DNA from: Linum tenue
Lineage: Eukaryota > Streptophyta > Magnoliopsida > Malpighiales > Linaceae
Assembly (NCBI GenBank): GCA_946122785.1
Contig: CAMGYJ010000009.1
Location: 25,889,633 to 25,953,632, forward strand
Reading direction: 5' to 3'
Length of the DNA: 64,000 nt
Below, piece after piece: positions 32,522 to 45,012 of this stretch. How positions within the stretch are numbered: the stretch's first letter is position 1; the number at the start of each line of letters is the position of its first letter. The notes under the pieces were generated by a model, which saw only the letters and a list, made by a program, of their open reading frames with translations, did no database searches and was not told where the DNA came from. The translations under genes and the position numbers were made by a program.

Positions 32522-35500
32522 CCCTCCCTCAAGTTGATGCATACAAGTTTTGTATACTCAGCTTGGAAAGCAAAAAACTGTAATCTGAACCTGCTAAGTC
32601 CCTTGGTGAAAAGATCTGCAATTTGGTTCTCAGTATCCAAGTGACTCAATCCAATAAGCTTCGATTGGAGGAACTATCTAACCACATGACAGTCGATCTC
32701 AATATGTTTGGTTCTCTCATGGAAAACCGGATATTCAGCGATATATATTGCAGATCGACTGTCACAGAAAAGGTTCACAGGTTTCTGATGATCAATGCCA
32801 AGTTCCTGTAGCAACCTTTTCACCCAAACTACTTCACATGTCAACTGAGCAAGAGCCCTATAAAAAGCTTCTGAAGATGATCTGGACACTGTCCCTTGTT
32901 TCTTTGATTTCCAAATGATCAGTGAGGGACCAAGGGTGATTCAGTATCGAGTTGTGGACCTTCTTGTGTCAGGACACGAGGCCCATTCAGAGTCACTATA
33001 CCCTTTGAGGGTCAAATAAGATGATGCAGAATAGAATAACTCTTGACCTGGAGCATTCTTCAAGTACTTCAGAATTCTATAAGCCAATTGTAGATGAGTG
33101 GAGGTTGGAACTGCTTGATATTGGCACAGTTGTTGTACTGCAAAAGTGATCTCAAGTCTGGTAATTGTTAAGTAATGAAGTCTCCCTACTATCCTTCTGT
33201 AAAGTCCAGGATCATCTGCAGATACCCTTGTTTTCATGTCAATAGGAGTAACAGCAGGTTTAGAATCAGCAAATCCTGTGTCTGATAAAAGGTCTGTGCA
33301 ATATTTCTTCTGGCAGATGTGTATTCCCTCCCTAGATCTGGCCATTTCTAAACCAAGAAAGTAATGGAGATGGTCAAGATCCCTAAGCTTGAACTGACTG
33401 CTATGATGATCCTTTAGGTCTTTCATACTCTGAATATCATCACCTGCAATGATGATATCATCTACCTACACTAGTAGAATGGATGAACCAGATGATGAAT
33501 GATGAATGAACAGGGAATAATCACTGTGTGACTGTGTATAGCCAAAAGAGATGAGAACTGAGGTAAGTTTGGCAAACCACTGCCTAGAAGCTTGTTTAAG
33601 GCCATAGAGGGATTTTCTGAGTTTGCAAATATAACCTTCCTTAACCATACCAGGAGGAAGCTCCATGTAAACTTCCTCTTCCAATTCTCCATTAAGAAAA
33701 GCATTAATGACATCAAGTTGGTACATAGTCCACTGTTTTGCAGCTGCTACTGCTAATAGAGTCTTTACGGAATTGAGTTTTGCAACTGGTGAGTAGGTAT
33801 CAAGAAAGTCAATACCATATATTTGAGTAAATCCCTTAGCTACCAATCTAGCCTTGTGTCTCTCAAGTGATCCATCAGATAAAAACTTTATAGCATACAC
33901 CCATCTGTTCCCAATAACTCTCTTATTAAGAGGTCTAGGCACAATATCCCAAGTTCTGTTAGCATCTTGTGCTGTCAGTTCCACATTCATAGCTCTTCTC
34001 TAATGTTCCTCCCTAACTGCTTCTTCAAAGGATGAAGGAATAGATGCAGAATCAACTGCCATCACATATTTCCTGTAACTAGGAGATAACTGATCATATG
34101 ACAAACAAGCAACCATTGGATAAATTGATTTTGCGTGTGTGGTTCCTAAATTGAGCACCTAATCATTGTATTTGACAGGTTTGGAAATGTTTCTGGTTGG
34201 CTTTCTGACAACAATTGGGAGAGATGTTGGTTGAGGTGAAATTGGTATTGGAGAAGGAGAATGTGCTTGAGGAGAAGGATGCAAAGGTGAGTGGGAATTT
34301 GAATTGGGAGAAGATGGAGGAGAAGGGGTTTGAATTGGATCAGAATTGAAAGTGGTTGTTGGTATAGTAGGTGGTGTGGAAAGAGGGTCTGGAGGAAAGG
34401 GAAATGATGGAACAGGCTGCATTGGGGGTGAAGATTCAATTGAATAAATTGATTGAACCGATATAGGGGAAGTAGATAAGCAAGGAATGATATTCTCATG
34501 GAATACTACATCTCTGGAAATAATAACCTTCTGTTCCTTCAAATCCAGAAGTTTATACCCTTTAATTCCAGAAGGAAATCCTAGGAAGACACATTGTCTA
34601 GCTCTAGGTAGGAATTTGGTTCTATTGTGTCCTGAGGTACTAGCATAACACAAACAACCAAAGACTTTTAAGAAAGTAAGGTCTGGTGGAGTGCCATAAC
34701 AAAATTTCATAAGGAGTTTTGTTGTTTATGGCAATGGAAGAAATTCTGTTTATGAGATACACAGCATGTAAAACAAAGTCAGACCAGAACTTTAGTGGAA
34801 GGCCTGATTGGAATTTTAAAGCCCTAGCAACATTAAGAATATGTTGATGCTTGCGTTCAACTCTAGCATTCTGTTGTGGTGTTTCCACACAGGATATTTG
34901 ATGGATTATACCATGAAGGGAATAAAATTTAGGTATATGTAATTCTGCTCCTTGGTCTGATCTAACCATCTTAACTTTCCTACCAAACTGTGTATGAATC
35001 ATAACACAGAAGTCTTGTAAAAGTTTCCTAGCTTCACTTTTTGAATTTCATTAGATATGTCAAAACACATCTAGATCTGTCATCCACAATAGTAAGAAAG
35101 TAGTGAAAGCCATTGTAATTGGAAATAGCCAAAGGGCCCCAAATATCAACATGAATGAGATCAAATATCTCTTTTGAAATGGACTGGCTTAAAGGAAAAG
35201 GAAGACGTTTCTGTTTAGACATATGACAAACATCACAATGATGTAAGGTTTCTGTTTCTATGCTAGGGATAGATTTCTTCAGCTCCTTAGCTCTAACATC
35301 AGAGGGGTGCCCCAAACGCCAATGCCAGACATCAAAGGATTGAGGTGTGAGATTGTGTGTCTTGAGGGAATTAACATGTATGGATTGGTCTTCTGAAGTG
35401 GGAATGAGTTGGTATAATCCTCTATTCTCTTGGGCAAAACCAATCATCTTCTTGGTTAGAAGATCCTGGATAGAACAAATGGTTGATTTAAAAACAAGTG

Positions 35501-36935
35501 AGATGGGCAAGAACTTTGTGAGTTTACTAACAGAAACAAGGTTAAAGGAAAAGGTTGGGACATACAACACATCATGAATGACAAGATGTGGGGACAAACG
35601 TATGCTACCAGAATGAGTTGCAGGTGTTTTAGAACCATTTGGTAAAGTAACTGAAACATTCATAATGGGTTTGTGTTTGATGAAGCTAGAGATAGAACAT
35701 GTCACATGATCTGTTGCACCAGTATCTAAGAACCACACATCAAGCAATTCCAATGGATGTTGCTGTAAATATGAGGTAAGTGTGTATTTACCTGCATAGT
35801 TGGGATTCACTGACATGTGCTAGCTTACAGAATTCACAACTGGTTGCTGTGATTGATTCCCATTCTGATTAGTTCCAGGTGAAACAGGAGAAGTAGGAGA
35901 TCCAGGAGACCCAAACTGTGACAAAATCCTCTATAGTCTACTGACATCATCATTAGACAGCCTTAAGTTAGTAAATCCATCCATGTTCTCTGTCGTAGAT
36001 CTAGTCTTTGGCTTAGGCAGAATACCTCCCCCAACATTATCCATGCTTTGAACTTGTCATGCAAATGGAGAAGGAGACCCATACTCCTTGTTCTTCCTTT
36101 TAAGTTTGTAATAATCAGCAGTAACATGATTGTCCTTCTTACAGTATCTGCAGAAAAGAGTTCCCTGTCCTCCTCTAGAATTCTCCTTCCCCTTTGCCTG
36201 ATTTGCAGCAAGTAAAGCCACAGAATCGACTTGTGATTCTTGACTAGGTCGAGTCACCTGTCTCTCATGTTGTATGTCATAATGGAAAGAAGTTTCCATG
36301 GTAGGCATTGGATGCATCATGAGGAGATTTGTCTTAACTCCTCCATAAGATTCATTCAGACCAGTTATGAATCTAGTAACGAACTCATTCTCCCTATATT
36401 CTGGATAGTAGTCTATGTGATGCAAAGTATAGTTCTATTCATATGGTCTCCACAAACACAAGCTGGAATAGGCAGAAATTGAACTAACTCTTCCCAGTGT
36501 CCTTTCAGCTCATAATAGAATTGGTTTACAGACTTGTTACCTTGTTTTAGGGTATACACTGCAGTCTGCAAGTCACTGATACGGATGTTATCAGCTTGTC
36601 CATAACGCTGCCTCAAATCATCCCAGAGTAGCTTCGCATTGTCCTGAGATGAGACACTGTTGACCAGAGAAGGATCCAGTGACCCAAGGATCAGAAAGTA
36701 GACTGCAGTGTTGCTCTGCTCCCAAGCTTGATAGCTTTCATGAGTTGGATCTGGAACTGGGATAGTGCCATTTATAAAATCCAGCTTTTTCTTGCTCTTC
36801 AAAGCGACTCTCATAGTTAGCCGTACCTGTGAGCTTGATTGGGAAGTTCAGCGCCTCATTAGGGTTGACATAGTAGGGATTGGTGACAGTAGTCACCACT
36901 GTAGTACTAGTAGAGCTAGTAGCTATTGTCGACAT
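32383..36935 (-). pseudogene. Copia gag-pol polyprotein remnant
   Basis: Order on the minus strand: gag (36935-36425) with a zinc knuckle lacking its last Cys (CRYC, H, ADYY; near 36140); protease (DTGATDHVTC, about 35735); GAG-pre-integrase and integrase (WHWRLGHPSD, CDVC, HVDIWGPL, then VRSDQGAE and RVERKHQH); RT (33990-33466); connection and RNase H (33426-32383, CDSRSAIYIAEYPVFHERTKH). Several frameshifts and stops separate these. The polymerase motif that should be YVDD has a stop codon in place of Tyr (near 33470), so RT cannot be made. Confidence 0.9.
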
Positions 36936-37059
36936 TGTTGGAAGCAGGAAGTAGAATCAAGTGGTAAGGTGGGTGAAGAAGAAGAAGAAGAAGAAGAAGA
37001 AGAATGCGGGCAATGTAGGTAATGAAAACCCTAGACGCCTGAACCAGACTCTGATACCA

Positions 37060-37420
37060 TGTGAAATCCTTTAATCAGAAAGTATTGTAAGGAAACCCGC
37101 AGGTTTCTCTGTGGCTCAAGGCCTTGTATTTATATGAACTCTCAACTCCTTCTTCAAGAAGGGAAGAAGAGTTTTAACCCAGTCACAGCTGTACAACGGT
37201 AATAAACGAAAATACAAACTATCCACTAATCCTATCTAGACACGTGTAGCTGTACAGTAAAAATGGAAAGGGCAAACAACGATAATTGAGACGACATCGT
37301 TTCTTCCAGCTCTTCACTTGCTTCCGGGTGAGAACGACGTCGCGCTAAGGACTCCTTAGTGTTGCTTCATCGATGTGGTAATAGGTTCCTCTGTCCAGAT
37401 CACATTCAGCTACTTCAATA
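37060..37420 (-). repeat. 5' LTR of the minus-strand copia
   Basis: 361 bp, same ends as its partner. The PBS is directly adjacent at 37047-37059. A (GAA)n run lies in the leader (36977-37001). Confidence 0.9.
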
Positions 37421-39539
37421 TCCTCTGAAATTGATTCCGAGCCTCCAAAAGGTACCCTGTATTTTGTTAGTTTTTTGGCCAACGACACCGTATTTGCTCC
37501 TCCAGCCTAGCCAGCACATGAATCGCCTAAAGAAAATATAATGGAAAACAGAGTTGTTGTTGTTCTGTTTGCTCCAAAATAATTAGAGCTTCATTAACTC
37601 AACTCAACAACGTTAGTATCCTATCCAGTTTAGAATTTTTGCCCGAGCATTATTAATCATCTTTAATAGTTATTTTGGTGAGATTTGGCTCTAGGTGAAC
37701 TTTGGCGAGCTCTGAGAGATTTGTATCCTCCTCTTGCATATACCTATGTTCTGTTCTTGAAAACTATCTAAGTATCCTAGCCAGAGACATTGACTAATTC
37801 TTTTGATTGAATATCATGACTCTTTTAAAATTAGCATTTAAAAATACTTTTGCTGTTTGGTTTGTTTTCTTTTTTGGGTCAACAGGAGTGGGCATTATAC
37901 ATAATTGGTTTGTTATAATCTTCTATTTGGTTTATTTGTTGTTCATTATTGTTTACTTTCTTCGTAATTAAGATAATTGTTTGTTTGGTACAAATTTTGA
38001 CTTCGTTTTTACATTTTCATATTTATTATTTCAGTAAAGAATAAGAGGGGGGTCACAACTTGCAATAAAGTTGTGCTGGCCACTAAAGATGGGGATAAGC
38101 TACAGGTTTATTTTCCCAAAACAGGGACAGAAGTTGTAGGTAAGAATGCTCGACAACTAGTTAATTTTTGTTGGGTGGTTGTGAGAAAACATGTTAAGTT
38201 GAGCAGTAAGAGTTAGGATGACGTGGAGGAAGCAATTCACAATAAACTGTGCTCTTTAGTGGAGGTACGATCTTTTTACATTTTTCTTTCTTTGGTTAAT
38301 ATATTAGTTGCACATGTAAAATATTTTTTAGTGTGTAATATTATTGGGCTAATTTGTCTACAGGATAAATTCAAGAGCAATTGCAGTGAGAAGCTTAGAT
38401 ATTTTATATCGAAGAAATTCAAAAAGGCATATTCAACCATGCGTTACAACATGCACAAAAAATTCAAGGGATAGATGAAAGTCAAAGGGAGAGTAACGTT
38501 CCCGAAGGCGTTAATAGTGCAGACTGGAAAGATGTTGTTGCTGAATGGAAATCCGAACCATTTAAAGTAAGTACACGTCTTAGAATGAATTATATAGTCT
38601 TGTTGTGTATTTTTTTCTTTAGTACATTTATTTATATTAGTATTCATTAATATTAACCTTTGACTTTGACATAAAAAAGTGACATAAATAAAAAGAATAA
38701 ATCCCAAGTGAAATTGAAGAACGCTTTTGGTTCAAGATCTCATGATGAAGTTGAATTCTATATGGTAATGAATCTATATATTTTTACTTAATATTTAGTT
38801 TTATTTTGAACCTTATACCACATTTTTTGTTTTATTAACATTCTTTAAGCTAAATGATGACATTGAAATTGTAGATAGATCCACAAACTGGGATTGAGAA
38901 GTCTGCCGACGAAGTTTGGCGTGCTCAGCATATGAAAAAGAATGATGAAGGAGAGATGGTGTGGTGTGATGAGACATCAAAAGCATTTATGTAAGTAACC
39001 TTTCTTTATAGTTTTCTTCGATGTTTTGTATTTACATTCATTTCATTTTGAAATACTAAAATTGGAATTAAATTTTTTGTTTTTACAGGAAAAAATAAAA
39101 GAGATCATTAACTTTGGAACTTTGTTGTCTAACAAAGAGATAATACTACAAGCCAAAGGCAAGTCCTCATCTCGACGTGCTAAGAGACCAAAAACCGTTT
39201 TAGTCAGGGAAGAAGTTAGAGCTGGAATAATAAAGGAGATCCACCAAGAGTTAAAACAACAGTTCGATGCACAATTAGAAGAAGCAAATAAGAAATGGGA
39301 ACAGAAGATTGCTGACCTCCAAGCGCGACACGAGGAAGACATGAGACAATTATTGCGAAATGAAGTCTATGAACTTAATGTTCGATAAACCACAACCTCA
39401 TTAGTTTCTTGTTTATGGTTTTGATTGTTTAGAAATACTATTTCAAGTTGTTACTAGCAAAATTGTAGTTTGACGCTATTTTCCTATTATCTAGTGAATT
39501 CGGTATTATTATTTTAATGATCGTTTTTCTCTATTTGAA

Positions 39540-40400
39540 AATTATTTTTAGAGACAAGCACCCAAAATTTTTGTCACAATATGTGCTCATGTGCGACGCA
39601 GGTTAATCTCACGTTTGGTATATCTGTGTCGGAAATCTTTGTCACAAAAAGAGACTAATATGATAATTTTGTTGTGATAGAATGAAATTATTCATGACAA
39701 GTTAATTTATCACCAATGCTTCACTTTTGTGATCGACATAATTGTCATAATAGATACATCTGGTGATAAAAAGTTGGTCACTAATGAATGCAATCTACAA
39801 TGTCTATGCTGACAACCATTGTCACTAAAACAAACAAATGCAAAAATTTCATTGTCACAAAAGAAAAACATTTGTGATAAGTCAATTTATCACCAATGTT
39901 GTATTAAGTGAGGATCATAATTGTCACCAAAGCTAGGTTTTTGTGATGAAATACGGGTCACCAATAATTACTATCGTGAATAAATCGTCTTGCTTATGTT
40001 GCTTCCGTGATGAAAATATTGTCACAAAATGATTCTATTGCGACAATCATATAGTCACATAAATACATGATGAGTGACAACCAAAAATTCGTCACATAAA
40101 GGGTGGCATACGTGACAATAAAAATCTCATAAATTATAACTTCAGTGACAACAAAACCCTACCCTACAAAATACAATGAATGTCAGAAAGTGTATTAGTG
40201 ACAAAACTATGGTCACTTATGACAATTATTTGTGACAATTAAAGACGTCATCGTTGGTATTTTTGTGTCGCCAACAACTCGTCTCTATTGACGACGAGAT
40301 TGTCACTCAAATCTTAGCATTTGTGACAAACAAAATTGTCACAAATGGATTAATCATTTGTGACGAACTCGACTCGTCACAAATAAAAATTAAACGTTGC
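39540..40400 (+). repeat. TGTCAC/GTGACA subterminal repeat field
   Basis: Dozens of short motifs TTTGTCACAA, TTGTGACAA and GTGATGAAA on both strands, such as TTGTCACAAAATGATTCTAT. Subterminal arrays of this kind occur in other CACTA families. It follows the plus-strand TNPA-like gene and differs from the GTTGC type at the extreme ends. Confidence 0.7.
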
Positions 40401-40670
40401 GAAAAATTCGTAAAAAGCGTTGGCTATGTTCTCAGAATGTGTTGCAAAATTTTGGAAATGTGTTGCCTAAAGTAGTGTTGCGTAAAACGTAAAGATAAGC
40501 AACACTTTTTTATTTTGGTTGCCAAAAATGGAAAAAAAGGTTGCGTATTCCTTTTGCAACCCCCACTATACGCAACTCTTGTAAAAGTGTGGCGTTAGGA
40601 TGTTGCAACTCTTTTAAGGCTTTATGCAACACATTTTTTTGGGTTGCAAGAGGCCATTTTTCCTGTAGTG
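40401..40670 (+). repeat. Right terminal and subterminal repeats of the CACTA
   Basis: GTTGC/GCAAC motifs (GTGTTGCAAAATTTTGG, ACGCAACTCTTGTAAAAG), ending TTTTTCCTGTAGTG. Matches the left-end type. Confidence 0.8.
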
Positions 40671-40673
40671 GCC

Positions 40674-42440
40674 AAAATCATCTCATCATATATCTTCATC
40701 TCGTCCTCGCCACAATAACACCAAGTCACTGCCATAACTAGTAACCACCATTCCATCGGCATTGATGTTCCTGTAACCAAACTCACTGCCGATGGGACAC
40801 GAAGGGCGCTTCTCATCGTCGTTTGACACCGCCAAGAGTGGAAATCCAAGAGCTAAGCATTCGGTCTTCCTAAAAAAATTTATTATTTGGCGGAGACAAT
40901 GAACAGATTTGAAAAAAAAACCAGATCCAAGCAAGATATGCGATCAGAGGTTTCTGTGGAGGGGTTTATGTTTTGCTTGTTCGATCTACAAAAAGGAGAG
41001 GCCTCACCAAACCCGTGCAGAAGAGGAAAGGCAGGGGGTGAGAAACCCTGTTGGCGGCAGCGGAAGTCGGTCCAAACGACGACCATACATCTTTTCGCAG
41101 GAAGGAAGAAGGAAGGTGACATGGGAGAAACGAGGGCTTCTTCAAGGTATTCTGGTCGGATCTGGAAAATAAGTTGTGAAAGAAAAAAAAGAAGAAGAAG
41201 AAGAGTCGCGTCCTGGTTGTCCTCGGTTGAATCCCGTTCTAAGTAAACGACGACAACAAAGAAGAAAACCTCTCAGATTCAGGAAAAATGACTGGTCGGA
41301 GGCGAGAGCGGCGCCGGAACTCCGGAGATAAAGAGATGAAACCCTAGCATCGACATCCAAAAAGAATTCAAGAGAGTCTGAACGCCCAAAATGGATACAA
41401 AAGAAGACTTTACCCTAGTTCCAAATGAAGAGTGCATATTAAGAAAGAAGGCCATGATGTAGTTTAAGGCGCCAGAGAAAGGAAGAGCTGGGCGCCTCTA
41501 TTTACAAAATTGAGAACGAAAAAAATGGAGACGCGCTAGCGGCCAATTGAAGTCATAAGATTTGGCGCGAACATGGAGAGAGTAAGAGTTGGGCGCCTCA
41601 AAAGAGTAAGAAAGAAGTGATACTAGGCGATGGGCGCCTAGTCAGGAACCTTTCGACGGACATGATGGTGAAAACGCATCATGGTGTGCCTGCGTCTATC
41701 GTCGAAATTCAAAGTTCTTGGCCTAAGAGTAGAAAATATAATAGATGTTCATCGTGTCAAGTTTCAATTTATCTACCCGACATCCGGTGTGCGCTCAATA
41801 CTGAAAAGAAGAGTGCTTGGTTCATTAGCACTAGTAGGAGAATGGAGGAGAGGCGTTATCAATGGATTGAATAAGAGCATAGTAGACATAATAAGGAAGC
41901 AAGGTGTGTTGTGCTGTGAGAGAGCTCAAGTGGCGAGCAAGGAATGAAAGCTCTTGTCCCAATGAAATTGAGGCAAAAATTCCAACCCAAATCTACTCAA
42001 AGTGTGCGCCTGGACCACCCCAACCACAATGAGCCTGGGCACCTATGAGGCCCAATCCGAGTTGATCGTGCGCCTCCAAGTTTCATTGTGGTGAATTCCA
42101 TAGTTAGAAGTGATGTGGGCCACTAGCCCAACTCGGACGCCAAGTGGTCAAAATTAAACTGCATAAACTTTGAGAGATGAGTTCCGAAACCGGAACCAAG
42201 CCGCCAACAGCAAGCGCCTTCATCAAATTGATTGCAATTTTTTATTTGAACCAAAATGCCACAAGCTCTTATCATTCACGACAAGCTTTAACATGGATTT
42301 CAGTTCAGACTTCAGACACTCAATCAAGCTAAGGTACTTCACTCTTTTCATAAATTTGATTTTTATCTCCACATGCACCCAAACTATATCGAATTGGTTA
42401 GGATTACTTTTTCGCGCCCACAGAATTAAAGCATCCTTCA
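40674..42440 (+). other. Internal region of the non-autonomous LTR element
   Basis: No retroviral domains. Both strands have short open frames; a minus-strand one at 40934-40686 (GSEFGYRNINADGMVVTSYG) looks protein-like but I cannot name it. GGGCGCCT recurs at 41500, 41592 and 41633. It could carry a captured gene fragment. Confidence 0.4.
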
Positions 42441-42790
42441 TTTGAAATATTCTCCGCGCCAGAATCTAGCGCCCATGGTTCGAATACTCTCCGTGCCCCA
42501 ATCTAGCACCCTTAGTTTGAATACTATCCGCGCCCGAATCTAGCGCCTTTGGTTTGAAATACTCTCCGCGCCCATGGTTCGAATACTCTCCGCGCCCCAA
42601 TCTAGCACCCTTGGTTTGAATACTCTCCGCGCCCGAATCTAGCGCATTTGGTTTGAAATATTCTCCGCGCCTGAATCTAACGCCCTTGGTTCTAGTACTA
42701 CCAGCGCCCAAATGTAGTGCTTTTGGTTTGAGATACAGTCTGCACCTAAAATTTAGCGCCCTTGGTTCCGAATACTCTCTATGTCCGAAA
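42441..42790 (+). repeat. About 37-bp minisatellite
   Basis: Roughly nine imperfect copies of a unit containing CTCCGCGCCCGAATCTAGCG and CCTTGGTTTGAATA. The 81-codon minus-strand frame across it is a repeat translation. Confidence 0.85.
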
Positions 42791-43094
42791 TTATAGGGCT
42801 CGGTATATAATAATTTCTCTATGAAGTCTTAGAGCGCCTGTAATACACGTAAGATCTCAAAGTGAGGCATGAAGCGTCCACAACACCAAAGTCATTCAAA
42901 AAATGATGGAGAGTAGTCGCATACCATTAATTTCAAAGGAAACTTTGTGATGCACATGGAGAGCGCCGATGAAGCATTTCCAATGTTAAGCTAATTATTT
43001 TTTATCACTAGTCCAGTTAACTTCCCCACTATTGCACGAGTCAACTTTTAATGCACTCTTTGTGCCCCTTTCTATTATTATTGGGAGACAATGT

Positions 43095-43888
43095 TATGAG
43101 TCATATTATTATACATTACACCTTCTCTATACAGTTATGCTTCAAGTTATTTAGCTAGTATGATGTTGGGGAGTGGGGACATGAGTTAATTGAATTCGTA
43201 AACATCACACCCGAAATTGAGCCTGTAGGAAATTTGACAAGCTGAAGATTTCTGGTTAGAAACGAGTATACTAATGAGTGCCTAATTGGGGAAAATTTGA
43301 GGGGACAACTTGCATCTCCAAAATATGTACCGAAAGTAAATGTCTTCACTTGGGCACCACAAATGCATCAAATATTTTGTTACAACTTGAGTTATATTCT
43401 TAATTATACTATGGGTCAAATTATTATGCATCCCGATAGCTTTCTCTTTTGAACTTATATATTGTTGGATGACTTAAGTTAATTGAGCTGGGTGACAAGT
43501 GGGGGAACTTTAGTTAGCCGTCCAGTGCACCACTGGGCGCCTAATTGGGGGACAATTGGGAATAACACGTGAATGCACTTTCAGAATTTTTCTAAGTAAA
43601 ACAAATCTTCAATTACGTGCCGAAAATTTCATAGTCTTGTTAGAAATCAGATGTGTAACAAGTAGTTTTTTCTCATTGTTTAAGTTATATCAGTAGCCAT
43701 GTTATGAGTCACATTATGTTACGTTGTTCTTCCTCTACATAGTTCTTGCTCCGAGTTCTTAAGCTATTATGATCACGAGGGACATGGATCAGCTAGTCGG
43801 GGGACAAGAAGCACAATGCAAAAGATGTGATAGGAAGAATTTTAGTTAGGCATTCAGTATACTGCTGAATACCTAACTGGGGGACAAT
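43095..43888 (+). repeat. About 300-bp diverged tandem repeats with reiterated polypurine tracts
   Basis: Three diverged units start near 43095 (GAGTCATATTATTATAC), 43410 (GGGTCAAATTATTATGC) and 43705 (GAGTCACATTATGTTAC). Each contains a GGGGGACA- or GGGGACA-type purine tract; the last (AACTGGGGGACAAT, 43875-43888) abuts the 3' LTR and is the likely functional tract. Tandem repeats in the 3' untranslated region are known in Tat-lineage elements. Confidence 0.65.
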
Positions 43889-43998
43889 TGTTGGACCGCT
43901 AAATATGACATGGCCAAACTCGAACAACAACGGTAATCCACAAGCACATATGGGCCCAAGTCCACAAAACACCACAAAGACCCAATGAAAGCCCAATG
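43889..43998 (+). repeat. Truncated 3' LTR
   Basis: 110 bp matching the start of the LTR at 23898 with about 10 differences, then unrelated sequence. Confidence 0.75.
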
Positions 43999-44247
43999 GG
44001 TCATACAATCTTTTTAGGCTTCTTTTTGCCTCAATCTTTGTATTAAGTTTATTGAAAATTATTGGTCTTTGGACTAGAGTTTAGCCTACAAAGGGGCATG
44101 GTGGGCGTTGTCGTTGTTAATTTCACAGATACAAATGGAATAAAATCGGAAGATCGGTATTTAAGTTGCAGAGTGAATATAGGGATTTGTTAAAGAGTTA
44201 TAGAATGTGAACGTATTTGTAGAGTTTGTTAATGGTGATTATAGTTG

Positions 44248-44377
44248 TTTCATGGAGTATGAAGAGTATCTTCGCAATCATACAAGAATTCGTAATCGCT
44301 CTACAAATAATCACCTTCAATCAGATTTGATAGAAGAGATATGGGCTCGTTTTGGAGATGAGGAAAATGATGTTTAA
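44248..44377 (+). pseudogene. Harbinger transposase C-terminus
   Basis: Forty-two codons reading EYEEYLRNHTRIRNRSTNNH then LQSDLIEEIWARFGDEEND and a stop. Family members end in the same way (LQ.DLVEHIW..FG). It does not overlap the fragment at 6512-6898, so a shared origin cannot be tested. Confidence 0.75.
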
Positions 44378-44817
44378 TTTACATTTATGTCTTTATATTG
44401 TTCCATTTAAAATTTTAGATCTAAGTTTTTTTACTTTATTTATGTGTCCTATTTGAATATTGTGCTAGTTCATCGTATTTTATTTTGATTGTATGAATAA
44501 TTATTGAGTACTAGATTCTTTCTATTCCATCCTCAAGATCAAAATGTATTCATAAATTAGTAATAAAAATTTTATGAATTAATTGTATATGTTTCATCTA
44601 AATTAAAAAAGTAGAATAGTATTATTTTATTTACTTGCAATGTGGATAAAAAGGTATTTAAAATTTTTTTCTTAATGCATTAAAAAAATTTAGGCCTCAT
44701 ATGCAATTGCAATTTAATTGTACCAATGTAGGTATAATGAAAGTAAAGTGAGTTGGCTTGCAAAAATGGTGTTGTGTCAAAAAAATCACAAATGCAATTG
44801 CACCAATGGAGATGCTC
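44248..44817 (+). mobile_element. 3' end of a PIF/Harbinger element
   Basis: The C-terminal tail of a Harbinger transposase (44248-44377) is followed by AT-rich DNA and the terminal sequence CCAATGGAGATGCTC (44803-44817). Inverted, this is GAGCATCTCCATTGG, the classic Tourist/Harbinger end. TTA follows, matching the TWA target of the family. The 5' half is missing. Confidence 0.7.
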
Positions 44818-45012
44818 TTAGTGAGAAAGATACGACAACTGAAGGCGCGGGTTTCACCGGAATTGCCGGGGGATGTTTCGATCGCTGAAATCTAAGCTAT
44901 ACCTGGGAAGAGTTTTGACTTCCGCCAATGCAGAAGAAGATGCTGCCTAAACGGGGTGAAACGGCGGGAAGAGGTTGTCCCTGCCGCCATCGAATTGATC
45001 AATATAGCGAGG

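Larger units (their letters stand above)
32161..37420 (-). mobile_element. Ty1/copia retrotransposon, complete but dead
   Basis: Two 361-bp LTRs (32161-32521, 37060-37420) differ at about a dozen positions (about 97% identical). The PBS TGGTATCAGAGTC (initiator-Met type) is at 37059-37047 and a polypurine tract (AACTTGAGGGAGGG) at about 32535-32522. The duplication TCCTC flanks it (32156-32160, 37421-37425). It sits inside an exon of the plus-strand CACTA gene. Confidence 0.93.
31994..39388 (+). pseudogene. Transposase_24 (TNPA-like) gene, plus strand, split by copia
   Basis: Exon 1 starts at ATG 31994 (MNSGCATYTRRRKRQLDSDY). It is cut at 32160 by a copia element and resumes, in the same frame, after the duplicated TCCTC at 37426. 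Later exons: about 38036-38265 (RGVTTCNKVV, GKNARQLVNFCWVVVRKH), about 38365-38570, 38685-38764, 38878-38991, and 39090-39388. The last encodes a coiled coil (QQFDAQLEEANKKWEQKI). A TAG replaces an expected Trp near 38216, and one base is off in the A-run at 38457-38462. It was thus broken by insertion, nonsense and frameshift. Confidence 0.75.
24788..40670. mobile_element. CACTA (En/Spm-like) transposon, 15.9 kb, with nested insertions
   Basis: The left end reads CACTACGGGAATATGGACCT; the right end, inverted, CACTACAGGAAAAATGGCCT, both continuing CTTGCAAC. The 3-bp duplication GCC flanks it (24785-24787, 40671-40673), as expected for CACTA. Subterminal GTTGC/GCAAC motifs lie at both ends. 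Inside are a TNP2 C-terminal remnant, two Transposase_24-type genes in opposite orientation, two MITEs and a copia element. No intact TNP2 catalytic domain is present, so the element is not autonomous. Confidence 0.9.
23898..43998 (+). mobile_element. Non-autonomous LTR element interrupted by a CACTA transposon
   Basis: A 5' LTR at 23898-24446 and a truncated 3' LTR at 43889-43998 have the same orientation and match over about 100 bp (TGTTGGACCG, AAATATGACATGGCC, AAGCCCAATG). A PBS-like site follows the first and a polypurine tract precedes the second. Without the 15.9-kb CACTA the internal region is about 3.5 kb with no gag or pol, as in LARD-type elements. That the two LTRs belong to one element is inference from order and orientation; truncation prevents a target-duplication test. 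Confidence 0.6.

Noticed and set aside
42466..42711. Repetitive 81-codon frame
   Set aside because: Translation of the 37-bp minisatellite.
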